Origin: Actinomycetota bacterium
Lineage (GTDB): Bacteria; Actinomycetota; Acidimicrobiia; Acidimicrobiales; Ilumatobacteraceae
DNA length: 64,000 nucleotides
Direction of reading: 5' to 3'
Assembly (NCBI GenBank): GCA_016213625.1
Contig: JACQZZ010000003.1
Location: 1-64,000, forward strand
Shown: positions 23,775 to 34,998 of the stretch, one piece after another
How the letters are laid out: the number at the start of each line of letters is the position of its first letter
Numbering within the stretch: position 1 is the first letter of the stretch
Translations under genes and position numbers: made by a program
Notes under the pieces: model-generated
Database searches by the model: none
Told to the model about the DNA's origin: nothing
What the model saw: only the letters and a program-made list of their open reading frames with translations

Positions 23775-25310
23775 TCAGTCGCAGCGAGTGCCGTCGTCGG
23801 GTGCATGCCCGGCGGGGTCGATGAGGTACTGGTCGATCGTGGAGCGACTGCACTCGTTGGCGCCGTAACCGGTGTGTCCCTCGGCCTCCACCACGACCAG
23901 GCGGCCGTCCTCCAACGCATCGGCCATGTTCTCGGTGCTCGCGAGCGGGGTGGCGGGGTCACCGGTGGTGCCCATCACCAGGATGGGGCCCGCGCCCGCG
24001 CCGGTGATGGCGGCCGACGGCTCGATCGACGGAGGGAAGAACGTGCAGAAGTAGGAGCCCGTCGTTCCCGGTGCTGCACGAGGTGCCACCTCGTTGAACT
24101 GGCCGGCGGTGGCGTCGTCCTGTTCGACGGTCAGCCGCTCGGCCGTGTCCTGGCACTCGATCACCTGGAACGCCTCCAGCGAGTTGTCGTAGGTGCCGTC
24201 GGGGCGCCGCTGGAAGTACTGGTCGAAGAGGCCGAGCAGTCCGGACCCGTCGCCAGCCTCCGCGGCAGCGAGGGCCTCTTCGAGGTCCGGCCACAGGCTC
24301 TCGCTGTACATGGCCTCGATCACACCCTGCAGGGCCATGCCGCGAGTGAGGTCGGGGCGGCCGTCCACGGTGGGAACCGGCTGCTCATCGAGCGCGACCA
24401 TCAACGCGTCGAACGCGTCCTCGGCGTTGCCGCCGTGGTGGAACGCACACCCGGGCTCGGCGCTGCACCGGGCCAGGAACGTGGCGATCGCCTGCTCGAA
24501 TCCGGCCGATTGCTGCAGACCCGACTCGACGAAGTCGGCGTTGGGGTCCACCGCGCCGTCGAGCACCGCGGCGCGCACGGTGTCGGGGAACAGGGTGGCC
24601 CAGGTGGCACCCAGCTCGCTGCCGTAGCTAAAGCCGAAGTAGCTGATGGTGGACTCGCCCAGCGCCTGACGGATGAGGTCCATGTCGCGGGCCGAGTTGT
24701 TGGTGCCGACGTACGGCAGGAACTCGGCATTGCGCTCGACGCACAGGTCGCTGAACTCCTTCGCCAGGTCGACGATCGTCTGGCGTTCCTCGGCGGTGTC
24801 CGGCGTGATGTCGTAGCCGGCGTAGAAGCGGTCGTAGTCGTCGGTGCAGTCGATGGCGGGTTCGCTCAGACCCGTGCCGCGGGGGTCCCACCCGACGATG
24901 TCGAACCGGTCGAGCAGGTCCTTCGAGTACACCTGCTCGGCGTAGATGGCGTAGTCGCTGCCGCCGAACCCTGGTCCACCAGGGTTCACGAGCAGGCTGC
25001 CGATTCGCTGGTCGGGGTCGGCCAGGTGGCGGGCGACGTACAGGTCGAACGTGCCCTTCGAGGGATCGCCGTGGTCGATGGGCACGTCGAGGCTGCCGAT
25101 CTGCACCCGCGGGTCCTCGCCGAACGACGACCACCCGAACGCGGACGACGGGTCGGCGGTGCCGCCATCATCGGTGACCGCGGTGGTGATGTCGGTGCCA
25201 GGGCGGTCGGTGCCCGCGCCGGACGAGGACGTGCGCTCGCTGTTGCACGCGACGAGCAGGGCGAGCGGCACGAGCAGCCAGGCGGCGCGAGATCTCGGCG
25301 AAGTGGTCAT
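23775..25310 (-). CDS. Secreted lipoprotein alpha/beta hydrolase, tripeptidyl-aminopeptidase-like (copy 2)
   Basis: 511 residues from ATG 25310. The signal peptide ends in a lipobox (AWLLVPLALLVAC), predicting a lipid-anchored extracellular enzyme. The fold has LLVNPGGPGFGGSDYAIY (oxyanion region), FDIVGWDPRGTGLSEPAIDC, and the nucleophile elbow YFGFSYGSELGATW (Ser in GFSYGS). The C-terminal TAP-like region holds ILVMGTTGDPATPLASTENM (Asp) and AEGHTGY (His). Such enzymes release short peptides from N-termini. Its start overlaps the stop of the upstream paralogue (ATGA). The two proteins are similar over their full length. Confidence 0.87.
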   Translation of the reverse strand: MTTSPRSRAAWLLVPLALLVACNSERTSSSGAGTDRPGTDITTAVTDDGGTADPSSAFGWSSFGEDPRVQIGSLDVPIDHGDPSKGTFDLYVARHLADPDQRIGSLLVNPGGPGFGGSDYAIYAEQVYSKDLLDRFDIVGWDPRGTGLSEPAIDCTDDYDRFYAGYDITPDTAEERQTIVDLAKEFSDLCVERNAEFLPYVGTNNSARDMDLIRQALGESTISYFGFSYGSELGATWATLFPDTVRAAVLDGAVDPNADFVESGLQQSAGFEQAIATFLARCSAEPGCAFHHGGNAEDAFDALMVALDEQPVPTVDGRPDLTRGMALQGVIEAMYSESLWPDLEEALAAAEAGDGSGLLGLFDQYFQRRPDGTYDNSLEAFQVIECQDTAERLTVEQDDATAGQFNEVAPRAAPGTTGSYFCTFFPPSIEPSAAITGAGAGPILVMGTTGDPATPLASTENMADALEDGRLVVVEAEGHTGYGANECSRSTIDQYLIDPAGHAPDDGTRCD

Positions 25311-26881
25311 CGGCAGAAGGTCTCCGGTGGAAGGGGAGTGGTGGGATCGAGCAGGTAGGTGTCGACGGCGTCGTCGCCGCATGGGCTCACGCCGTACCCA
25401 GTGTGCTGCGTCGCGTCGACGACGACCAGTCGGCCGTTCTCCAACGCGTCGGCCATGCGCCGAGTGCTCGCGAGCGGGGTGATCGCATCACCGGTGGTGC
25501 CCATCACGAGGATCTGCCCGGCGCCGGCGCCGGTGACCTCGACCGGCCCGGCGGCGGGCACCGGCCAGACGGAACAGAACGCCAGCTCGGCCAGCCAGCC
25601 GCGGCCCACCCGAGGTGCGGCCGCAGCGAAGTCGAGCTCGTGGGAGAACAGGTCCTCCGGGCCCGTGCTGCCGGGATCATCGAGGCAGCCGATCGCGAAG
25701 TAGGCCTCGAGCGCGTTGTCCCAGGTGCCGTCGAAGTACCCGAAGTACTCGTCGTACAGCGACAGCACACCGCGACCGTCACCCTGCTGCAGGTCGTCGA
25801 GCGCGCGGGCGAGTTCGGGCCAGTACGACTCGTCGTACATCGCCTGCGCGACCGCAGTGGCCAACACGCCCTGGGTGATGCTCGGCCGGCCCCGGGAGGG
25901 TGCGGGCAACGGCTCGGCATCGATGTTCGCGTCGAGCTCGTCGAACGCGCCCTCGGCATCGCCGCCGTTGTGGAACGGGCACCGATCGTCGGCGCTGCAC
26001 TCCGCGAGGAAGTGGGCGAGCGCGGTCTCCACTCCTGTTGCCTGCTGGAGGTTCTGTTGCAGGTAGGGAACCGTGGGGTCCACCGCGCCGTCGAGCACGG
26101 CGGCGCGCACGGTGTCGGGGAACAGCGTGGCCCAGATGGCACCCAGTTCGCTTCCGTAGCTGAAGCCGAAGTAGCTGATGGTGGCCTCGCCCAGCGCCCG
26201 GCGGATGGCGTCCATGTCGCGCGCCGAGTCCTCGGTGCTCAGATGGGGCAGGAGGTCACCGTTCGCGTCCTGGCATGCGCCCGCGAACTCGCGACCCAGG
26301 TCGACCAGCTGCTGGTGCTCCTCGGGGGTGTCGGGTGACGAGTCGATCGCGAAGTACGTGTCGTAGTCGTCGATGCAGTCGACCGCCGGTTCGCTGTAGC
26401 CCGTGCCACGAGGGTCCCACCCGACGATGTCGAACCTGGCGACCAGCTGCTCGCCGTACACCTCGTCGGCACCGTACGCCAACCCGCTGCCGCCATACCC
26501 GGGGCCACCCGGGTTCACCAACAACGTGCCGATGCGGTGCGCCGGGTCGGTGGCCAGGTGTCGCACCGCGTAGAGCGCCACCGTGTCGCCATCCGGGTCG
26601 GCGTGGTCGAGCGGCACCTCCAGGTACCCCTCCTGCAGTCCAGGGTTGATCTCGACCCACCCGAACGGGTCGCCGTCGACGGCCGGCGTGACCGTGTCGG
26701 ACGTGGCGTCATCGGTGGTGGCCGGGTCGGTGGGGAGTGGCGCATCGGCAGTGTGGAGCGGCACGCCGTCGATGGTGCCGCGAGTGCCCCGCCCCTGGTT
26801 CACGCCTTCGTCGATGCCGTCGCCGCACGCGGCGGCCAGCAGCAGGCCGCCGACGAGAGCGGCGAGGGGAAGACGGCGCAC
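25307..26881 (-). CDS. Secreted lipoprotein alpha/beta hydrolase, tripeptidyl-aminopeptidase-like (copy 1)
   Basis: 524 residues from GTG 26881, chosen because it gives a compact lipoprotein signal (RRLPLAALVGGLLLAAAC). Upstream in-frame codons cross the divergent ABC gene start. Catalytic features mirror the downstream copy: LLVNPGGPGYGGSGLAYG, FDIVGWDPRGTGYSEPAVDC, nucleophile elbow YFGFSYGSELGAIW, acid ILVMGTTGDAITPLAST and His in ATQHTGYG. The tandem pair is almost certainly a local duplication, and overlap of the genes (ATGA) implies one transcript. Substrates are presumably peptides outside the cell. Confidence 0.87.
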   Translation of the reverse strand: MRRLPLAALVGGLLLAAACGDGIDEGVNQGRGTRGTIDGVPLHTADAPLPTDPATTDDATSDTVTPAVDGDPFGWVEINPGLQEGYLEVPLDHADPDGDTVALYAVRHLATDPAHRIGTLLVNPGGPGYGGSGLAYGADEVYGEQLVARFDIVGWDPRGTGYSEPAVDCIDDYDTYFAIDSSPDTPEEHQQLVDLGREFAGACQDANGDLLPHLSTEDSARDMDAIRRALGEATISYFGFSYGSELGAIWATLFPDTVRAAVLDGAVDPTVPYLQQNLQQATGVETALAHFLAECSADDRCPFHNGGDAEGAFDELDANIDAEPLPAPSRGRPSITQGVLATAVAQAMYDESYWPELARALDDLQQGDGRGVLSLYDEYFGYFDGTWDNALEAYFAIGCLDDPGSTGPEDLFSHELDFAAAAPRVGRGWLAELAFCSVWPVPAAGPVEVTGAGAGQILVMGTTGDAITPLASTRRMADALENGRLVVVDATQHTGYGVSPCGDDAVDTYLLDPTTPLPPETFCR

Positions 26882-26926
26882 GCGGCCATCGTACGAGGAG
26901 GGGATGCCGTCCGTATCCTCAAGCCA

Positions 26927-28789
<1,863 letters not shown>

Positions 28790-28868
28790 ATCGCACCACG
28801 CAGGGCCGTGACCAGGGGCTCCGGCCCATCCGCGAACCATGTCACACCCCCTCGTCATGATGAGGAGC

Positions 28869-30134
28869 ATGGAATCCGTTCTGGTCCTGCTCCTCGTGCT
28901 CGCCGTCGCCGCCATCATCGGCCTGCTCCTCGTTCGGCGTCCCGTGGCGGCCGTGCCCGCTGCCATCCCGGTGGTGCCGCCCGCCACCCAGCCGTTGCAG
29001 GTGCCGGCCGAACTGGTGCAGCAGGCGGTGGCCGCCGCAGTGGCCCAGGCCAACGACCGTGCCGCCCACGAGCGCGACATGGCCGTGCAGGCAGCGGTGC
29101 AACAGGCACTCCTCTTCACCAAGGAGCAGCTGGGCATGGCCACCCAGGCGGTCGATGCCAGCCTGCAGGGGCGTCACCAGCTCATCGATCAGCAGCTGGG
29201 CGAGGTCAAGTCGGTGGTGCACGACGACCTGCAGCGGCTCAGCGCCATGGTGCAGCAGCTCGGTGAGCAGACCGCGCAGAAGTTCGGCGACGTGGATCGC
29301 TCGCTGCAGGCGCAGGCCGAGGTCACCCAGGCCCTGCACGGCACGGCCGCCAGCCTTCGCGACGCGCTGGCCAACACCAACGCCCGCGGTCAGTGGGGCG
29401 AGCGCATGGCCGAAGACGTGCTGCGCCTCGCGGGTCTGCTGCCGAACGTCAACTACCTGAAGCGCACCGCGGTGGCCGGCGAGGGTCGCGCCATCCCCGA
29501 CTTCACGTTCCTCATGCCCGACCAGCACGTCATGTTCATGGACGTGAAGTTCCCGGTCGATTCGTACCTGTCGTATCTGCAGGCCACCACCGAGGCCGAG
29601 AAGTCGGCGCACCGCGATGCGTTCCTGCGGGCCGTGCGCGGGCACATGAAGGAACTGTCGCGCCGCGACTACGCGAGTGTCGACGATCGTCCGGCGGTCG
29701 ACAACGTGCTGATGTTCGTGCCCAACGAGACCATCGTCGGGTTCATCCACGAACACTCGCCGTCGCTCATCGACGAAGCGATGCGCGAGCACGTCGTGCT
29801 CTGCTCGCCGCTCACCCTGTTCGCCTTCCTCGGCGTCATTCGGCAGGCATTCGAGAACTTCCGCCTCGAACAGACCAGTCGCGAAATGCTCTCCCTGCTC
29901 GGCCGGTTCAGCGTGCAGTGGAAGAAGTACAACGAGCAGGTCGACAAGGTGAAGAAGCAGTTCGACACCGTCGCCGGCAGCTTCGACGACCTCGCCGGTG
30001 CCCGTCGCCGGCAGCTCGAGCGCCCGCTGCGCGACCTCGAGGCGTTGCGCCAGGAGCGCCATGTGGCCATCGAGGGTGAGCTGTTCGCCCTCGAGACCGA
30101 CGACGACCGCACCGTGCGCCAACTGGGTGCCTGA
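28869..30134 (+). CDS. rmuC: DNA recombination protein RmuC-like
   Basis: 421 residues. An N-terminal membrane anchor (VLVLLLVLAVAAIIGLLLV) precedes a coiled coil (about residues 40-150) and the RmuC domain: GQWGERMAEDVLRLAGLLPNVNY, IPDFTFLMPDQHVMFMDVKFP with the Asp/Lys core of a restriction-endonuclease-like fold, then VLMFVPNE and PLTLFAFLGVIRQAFENFRLE. RmuC limits DNA inversions. The ATG at 28869 has GAGGAG just upstream. An in-frame start at 28839 would precede it by ten codons. Confidence 0.9.
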   Translation: MESVLVLLLVLAVAAIIGLLLVRRPVAAVPAAIPVVPPATQPLQVPAELVQQAVAAAVAQANDRAAHERDMAVQAAVQQALLFTKEQLGMATQAVDASLQGRHQLIDQQLGEVKSVVHDDLQRLSAMVQQLGEQTAQKFGDVDRSLQAQAEVTQALHGTAASLRDALANTNARGQWGERMAEDVLRLAGLLPNVNYLKRTAVAGEGRAIPDFTFLMPDQHVMFMDVKFPVDSYLSYLQATTEAEKSAHRDAFLRAVRGHMKELSRRDYASVDDRPAVDNVLMFVPNETIVGFIHEHSPSLIDEAMREHVVLCSPLTLFAFLGVIRQAFENFRLEQTSREMLSLLGRFSVQWKKYNEQVDKVKKQFDTVAGSFDDLAGARRRQLERPLRDLEALRQERHVAIEGELFALETDDDRTVRQLGA

Positions 30135-30162
30135 ACCTCGGTTCGGCGCATAACCTCACGCC

Positions 30163-30768
30163 GTGGTCACGCTGCGCGCTCTCGATCCCTCACCGGTGCA
30201 GGTGGCGCAGGTGCGTGCGGTCATCGGTGCCGCGTTCGCCGACGATCCGATGCTGCAGTGGGTGTTCCGCGAGGTGCCGCAACCCGATCAGGCCATCGCC
30301 GCCTGGCTGGGACTGTTCGTCGACGCGTTCGCCGGCGGCGGTGTGGTCGACGTGGTGGTCGACGATTCGCTCGAACCGATCGCTGCCGCGCTGTGGCGGG
30401 TCGACACGTCGCCCCTGCCGTACCCCACGACGCCGAATCTGGGTGGACTGCTGGTCTCGTTCCTCGGTGTCGAGCGAGCCACCGCCGTGGGCACCGGGTT
30501 GGGCGCCTTCGCGGCCAACAAGCCCGAGCCGCCGTTCCACTACCTGCAGTTCCTCGCGGTGCATCCGGCCCATCAGGGCAAGGGCCTCGGACGGATGCTC
30601 GTGGCCCACGGGCAGGACCGGGCGTCGCGCAATGGTCAGGGCGTCTACCTCGAGAGCACCAATGCGCGGAACCTGCCCTTCTACCGATCGGTCGGGTTCA
30701 CCTCGCAGGGCGAGTTCACGCTCGAACCCGACGGCCCCACGGCCTGGCGCCTGTGGTGGTCACCATGA
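30163..30768 (+). CDS. GNAT-family N-acetyltransferase
   Basis: 201 residues from GTG 30163. The acetyl-CoA binding motif is clear near residue 135 (LQFLAVHPAHQGKGLGRMLV), followed by NGQGVYLESTNARNLPFYRSVGF. The N-terminal VRAVIGAAFADDPMLQWVF is typical of a widespread actinobacterial/fungal-like GNAT subgroup of unknown substrate. Its stop overlaps the xseA start (ATGA), so it is translated together with the exonuclease VII genes, although a functional link is not evident. Confidence 0.88.
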   Translation: MVTLRALDPSPVQVAQVRAVIGAAFADDPMLQWVFREVPQPDQAIAAWLGLFVDAFAGGGVVDVVVDDSLEPIAAALWRVDTSPLPYPTTPNLGGLLVSFLGVERATAVGTGLGAFAANKPEPPFHYLQFLAVHPAHQGKGLGRMLVAHGQDRASRNGQGVYLESTNARNLPFYRSVGFTSQGEFTLEPDGPTAWRLWWSP

Positions 30769-32093
30769 GCCAACCCGCGTTCGACTTCGATCTCGACGAC
30801 GGTGGCGTGCCCACGTTCTCGGTGGGCGAGCTCGCCGAGGCCATCAACGGCGCGCTGCGGCGGCGATTCGACGACGGCGTGTGGGTGCGCGGCGAGATCC
30901 AGGGCTGGAACGAGCGTGGGCAACACGCCTACTTCCGGCTCGTGGAGGACACCGGCGACGGCAAGGCAGTGGTGAACGTGCAGTTCTTCGCCAACAGCCG
31001 CGCTCGCCTGCGCCCACTGCTGATGAAGAACCGGCTGCACCTCGCCGACGGCCTGAAGGTGCGCATCTTCGGCCACCTCGACTTCTTCGCGCCGTCGGGC
31101 CAACTGGGCCTGAAGATGAGCGGCATCGACCCGCGGTTCACACTGGGCGAGCTGGCGCTGGAACGCGACGCCGTGGTGCGCCGGCTCACCGAGGCCGGCT
31201 TGCTCGGTCGCAACAGGGCCCGTCCGCTGTCGGTGGCGCCGTTGCGAGTGGGCGTGGTCACCAGCATGGCCAGCGCGGCCTGGGCCGACTTCCTGCACGA
31301 GATCGAGCGCAGCGAGCTGGCCTTCCAGCTGCGCGCCATCGACGTGCGAGTGCAGGGCGAGTGGGCGGTCACCGAGATCACCTCGGCGGTGCGCACGCTC
31401 GCTCGCCACTCCGACCTCGATGCCGTGGTGATCATCCGCGGCGGTGGCAGCCGCAGCGAGCTGGCCACATTCGACCACGAGGCCATCGCCACCGCCATCG
31501 CGATGTCGCCGCTCCCCGTGTTCACCGGGCTCGGCCACGAGATCGACCGCAGCGTCGCCGACGAAGTGGCGCACACCGCGCTGAAGACCCCCACCGCGTG
31601 TGCCGCGGCGTTGGTCGAGCACGTGCTCGCGTTCCGTCAACGCACCGAGCTCGCGTGGGCGGCCATCGAACGCCGCGCCGATCGTGGGGTGCAGGCGGCT
31701 GAGGCCGAGGTTGCCGACGTGGCGCAGTCCATCCGTCACCGTGTGTTGGCCGCCGTGGAACGCGGCGACGAACGCATCGCGCAGCGAGCCCAGCGGGTGC
31801 GAGTGGGCGCGAGTCGGGTGGTCGACCGCGCCGAGATGCGAATGCAGTCGGCCGTGGGCACCGTGCGGCGAGTGCCGCAACGCCTCGACCCCGAAGGACG
31901 ACACCTCGACGCCGTCGCCGAGCGCGTGCGGTTGCTCGACCCGGTGAACACGATGGCCCGCGGCTGGAGCATCACTCGCACGGCCGACGGGCGCACCGTG
32001 CGCGACTCGGGCCACCTGCAGCCCGGCGACGAACTCGTCACCACCTTTGCCAGCGGCACGGCGCGCAGCCGTGTGGAGGAGACCACACCATGA
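30765..32093 (+). CDS. xseA: Exodeoxyribonuclease VII large subunit
   Basis: 442 residues. The N-terminal OB-fold (PTFSVGELAEAINGALRRRF, VWVRGEIQGW, AYFRLVED) is followed by the catalytic domain with VGVVTSMASAAWADFLHEI, DAVVIIRGGGSRSELATFD and FTGLGHEIDRSVADEVAHTALKTPTACA. A long coiled coil and the C-terminal RGWSITRT segment complete the family pattern. With XseB it degrades single-stranded DNA from both ends. It overlaps the upstream GNAT gene and the downstream xseB gene by four bases each. Confidence 0.95.
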   Translation: MSQPAFDFDLDDGGVPTFSVGELAEAINGALRRRFDDGVWVRGEIQGWNERGQHAYFRLVEDTGDGKAVVNVQFFANSRARLRPLLMKNRLHLADGLKVRIFGHLDFFAPSGQLGLKMSGIDPRFTLGELALERDAVVRRLTEAGLLGRNRARPLSVAPLRVGVVTSMASAAWADFLHEIERSELAFQLRAIDVRVQGEWAVTEITSAVRTLARHSDLDAVVIIRGGGSRSELATFDHEAIATAIAMSPLPVFTGLGHEIDRSVADEVAHTALKTPTACAAALVEHVLAFRQRTELAWAAIERRADRGVQAAEAEVADVAQSIRHRVLAAVERGDERIAQRAQRVRVGASRVVDRAEMRMQSAVGTVRRVPQRLDPEGRHLDAVAERVRLLDPVNTMARGWSITRTADGRTVRDSGHLQPGDELVTTFASGTARSRVEETTP

Positions 32094-32305
32094 CCACCCC
32101 CGAACCTGTCGCCACCGGCTACGCCGCGGCGCTCGACGAGCTCGAAACCATTCTCGGCCAACTCGAACGCACCGACGTCGACGTCGACGTGCTCGCCGCC
32201 CAGGTGCAGCGAGCGGCGGAACTCATCGCCTTCTGCCGCGATCGCATCGGCAATGCTCGGCTGCAGATCGAGCAGGTGGTGTCGAACCTGGGCGACGACG
32301 CCTAG
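32090..32305 (+). CDS. xseB: Exodeoxyribonuclease VII small subunit
   Basis: 71 residues, normal for XseB. The helical pattern is characteristic: GYAAALDELETILGQLERTDVDVDVLAAQVQRAAELIAFCRDRI is read across two helices, with the conserved leucines and the FCR segment. It starts inside the xseA stop (ATGA), giving coupled synthesis of the two subunits. Confidence 0.93.
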   Translation: MTTPEPVATGYAAALDELETILGQLERTDVDVDVLAAQVQRAAELIAFCRDRIGNARLQIEQVVSNLGDDA

Positions 32306-32314
32306 CCTGCCCCC

Positions 32315-33379
32315 GTGACCCCCCCGGCCGTTCCGCCCTCGCTCGTCGCCATCGCGACCCGGGTGCAGGATCGCCTGCGCGAGTTCCTCGAGCCCGAGGA
32401 AGCGCGCTGGTCCAGCTTCGACGACGATCTCGCCGAACCGGTGCGCGAGATCGGCCGGCTGGTGCTCGTGGGCGGGAAGCGGTTGCGACCCGCCTTCTGC
32501 CACTGGGGGTTCGTCGGTGCCGGTGGCGACCCGGCCGACGAGATGGTGGTGAACGCCGGAGCAGCGTTCGAGCTGATGCACGCGTTCGCGCTGTTCCACG
32601 ACGACGTGATGGACGACGCGGCCAGCCGCCGTGGCGAGCCCACCACCCACACGGTGTTCGCCCAGTACCACCGCGACCACGGCTGGGCCGGCGAGGCTCG
32701 GCGGTTCGGCGAGGGCGTCGCCATCCTGGTGGGCGACCTGGCGTTCGTGTACGCCGACCAGCTGATGTCGGGTGCCTCGCCGCAGGCGTGGGCCATCTGG
32801 AACGAACTGCGCATCGAGCTGAACGTCGGGCAGGTGCTCGACATCGTGGGCAGTGCGCGCAACGAACGTCGACGGCACAAGGCCGAACGGATCTGCCGGT
32901 ACAAGAGCGGCAAGTACACCATCGAGCGGCCGCTGCACCTCGGTGCGGTGATGGCTGCACCCGAGCGTGCGGCCGAGTTGTTGCCGGCGCTCAGCGCTTA
33001 CGGGCTACCGCTCGGCGATGCGTTCCAGATGCGCGACGACGTGATGGGTGCATTCGGCGACGCGGCCGAGACCGGCAAGCCGGTCGGAGGCGATCTGCGC
33101 GAAGGCAAGCCCACGCCGCTCATGGCCCGTGCCACCGAGGCCGCCACGTCGGCGCAGGCCGAGGTGCTGGCGTTGGTGGGCACGGTGCACCTCACCGATC
33201 ACGATGTGGCCCGCGTGCAGCAGGCCATCATCGACACCGGCGCACTGGCCGACCTCGAGGCCACCATCTCGGCGCTCACCGCCGAGGCCGTGGCCGCCAT
33301 CGAGCGAGCGCCCATCACCGCCGACGCTCGCGACGAGCTCATCACCCTGGCCGACTACGTCAGCCGGCGGCGTACGTAG
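32315..33379 (+). CDS. Polyprenyl diphosphate synthase (E-isoprenyl type)
   Basis: 354 residues from GTG 32315. It extends allylic diphosphates with IPP units. The first Asp-rich motif is FHDDVMDDAASRRG (FARM), the second QMRDDVMGAFGD (SARM). GGKRLRPAFCHWGF is the expected IPP-binding Arg region, and KSGKYTIERPLHLGA matches the family KTG/KS-type motif. Residues before the FARM (AGAAFELMHAF) suggest a medium-chain product, such as GGPP or longer, but chain length cannot be fixed from sequence. The 3' end overlaps the convergent pseudogene by 20 bases. Confidence 0.9.
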   Translation: MTPPAVPPSLVAIATRVQDRLREFLEPEEARWSSFDDDLAEPVREIGRLVLVGGKRLRPAFCHWGFVGAGGDPADEMVVNAGAAFELMHAFALFHDDVMDDAASRRGEPTTHTVFAQYHRDHGWAGEARRFGEGVAILVGDLAFVYADQLMSGASPQAWAIWNELRIELNVGQVLDIVGSARNERRRHKAERICRYKSGKYTIERPLHLGAVMAAPERAAELLPALSAYGLPLGDAFQMRDDVMGAFGDAAETGKPVGGDLREGKPTPLMARATEAATSAQAEVLALVGTVHLTDHDVARVQQAIIDTGALADLEATISALTAEAVAAIERAPITADARDELITLADYVSRRRT

Positions 33380-34022
33380 CCAACGCCTGCGCCAGCGTGC
33401 CCTCGGCCACCCCCACTTCGCCGACCACGGTCTCCAGCCACGGCGGCCGCACGACGGTGGTGACGGTGATGGGCTCGTCGAGCCCGGAGTGTTCCACGGC
33501 GAGCCGAGCGAACAGCGCCGCGTAGTCGCGGGGCCGAAGGTCTCGGGACAGCTCGAGCAGCGCGTAGGGATCGGGCGTGGACCGTTCGTCGGGCAGCACG
33601 GTGAAGCTGCTGGACGTGGGCCCGGATGCACCGCCCCACAGGCCCGGACCGTCGCACAGGACGGCGCCGCGAACCTGCTGAGGCCGGGCACCTGCCAACA
33701 TCAACGCCACCTAGGCGCCCAGGCCGCGGCCCACCACGGTGGCCTCACCGAGGTGAGCCAGCGCGATGTCGGCGTCGCCGAGCAGGATCTCGGCCGAGTA
33801 GCCGCCGCCGGCGGGCACCGTGGAGGCGCCGTGGCCGGTGAAGTCGAGCGCGACCACCGGCCCGGGCCACGAGGCGGCCCAGTCGGGCACCGCGGTGGGC
33901 GACTGCTCGCCCAGACCGTGGAGCAGCAGCAGTGTGCGACCAGCGCCGTCTCGAAGGTGGTGCAACGCGAGCTGCACTCGATAGTGCGTGAGGAACTCAG
34001 TGCTCATGGACGTCTCGGTCAT
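33360..34022 (-). pseudogene. Alpha/beta hydrolase gene interrupted by an in-frame TAG
   Basis: One hydrolase reading frame, 220 residues if repaired, is split by TAG at 33711-33713. The N-terminal half (LLLLHGLGEQSPTAVPDWAA ... VVALDFTGHGAST ... VVGRGLGA) ends exactly at the nucleophile elbow, and the other half (VALMLAGARPQQVRGAVLCDG) continues in frame. A TAC (Tyr) in place of TAG would restore GRGLGAYVALMLAGARP. The codon right after TAG is GTG, so re-initiation is conceivable. The nucleophile position of the elbow is Gly rather than Ser, so even an intact protein may be non-catalytic. It follows the hydrolase gene at 34029 by six bases. Sequencing error is not excluded. Confidence 0.75.
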
Positions 34023-34028
34023 TCGAAG

Positions 34029-34940
34029 TCACTTCCCGCGGTCCAGGAAGTCGAGCACCATGCCGGCCACGAGTTCCGGCTGTTCGATGTGCACGAAGTG
34101 GCCGAGATCGGTCATCACTTCCAGGCGACCCTGCGGAGGGATCATCGACTCGATCTGGCGTGGCAGCGTGCCCCACCCCATCGGCTCCTGCTGCCCGGCG
34201 AGCATGCCCAGGAACGGCATGCCCAGACCCGGCAGCCGGGTGGCCGTCCATTCCGGACGCCACGGCCCGAACCCGCCGAAGCGCATGGATGGGTCGAGCT
34301 TCCAACGCCAGCCGTCGGCGTCGTGCCGAGCGCCGACGCTGACCAGATAGCACAGCCATTCGAACGACAGACGAGGGTTCATCTTCCCGCGGCGAGCCGC
34401 CAGCTCCTCCAAGGTGCCGGCCTTCCGGCTGGCGGTGGCCGTGGTGCGGCGGTGGTCGAGCCAGCCGCCGAGGTCGCTGGCCACCGTGCGCGTGCGCTCG
34501 TGCTCGGGCACGTCGCTCATCGGTCGCTTCGACGGCAGCCCGTCGAGGTTCACCAGGTGGCTGAACCGGAACGGCTGGGCGTCGGCGAGTTGGATCATCA
34601 ACGCACCACCCTTGGAGTGGCCGATGACCGGTGCCGGCTTCCGGGTGATGTGGCTCATCACGCCGATGGCGTCGCGGATGTCGGCATCCCAGCCGTAGAG
34701 CGCGGCGTGCTCGCTGTCGCCGTGACCGCGTTGGTCCCAGGCCACCACGCGCCATCCGGCTGCCGCGAGACGGGGAGCGAACTCCGAGTACGTGCGGGCG
34801 AAGTCCATGCCGCCGTGCACGAGGAACAGCGGTTCGCCGTCCTCGGGCCCCCATTCGTGGACCGCGATGTGCACACCCGTCACCGGCAGGTCGTACCGGC
34901 GGGCGGGCGCCTCGGCGCCGGGGAACTCCACGATGGTCAT
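34029..34940 (-). CDS. Alpha/beta-fold hydrolase
   Basis: 303 residues from ATG 34940. Motifs: LFLVHGGMDFARTYSEFAP (oxyanion HGG), WRVVAWDQRGHGDSEHAALYG, nucleophile elbow VIGHSKGGALMIQLAD (Ser in GHSKG) and a C-terminal His in LGHFVHIEQPELVAGMVLDFL. The class includes esterases, epoxide hydrolases and haloperoxidase-like enzymes, and no substrate can be chosen. It is first gene of a two-gene unit with the broken hydrolase. The frame extends upstream to 35162, but that part overlaps the divergent LysM gene. Confidence 0.88.
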   Translation of the reverse strand: MTIVEFPGAEAPARRYDLPVTGVHIAVHEWGPEDGEPLFLVHGGMDFARTYSEFAPRLAAAGWRVVAWDQRGHGDSEHAALYGWDADIRDAIGVMSHITRKPAPVIGHSKGGALMIQLADAQPFRFSHLVNLDGLPSKRPMSDVPEHERTRTVASDLGGWLDHRRTTATASRKAGTLEELAARRGKMNPRLSFEWLCYLVSVGARHDADGWRWKLDPSMRFGGFGPWRPEWTATRLPGLGMPFLGMLAGQQEPMGWGTLPRQIESMIPPQGRLEVMTDLGHFVHIEQPELVAGMVLDFLDRGK

Positions 34941-34998
34941 CGTCCGGAGGCTACGACGCGGTGTGCCGTGGCGTGCAACCCGCCTATGCTCGCGCCCT

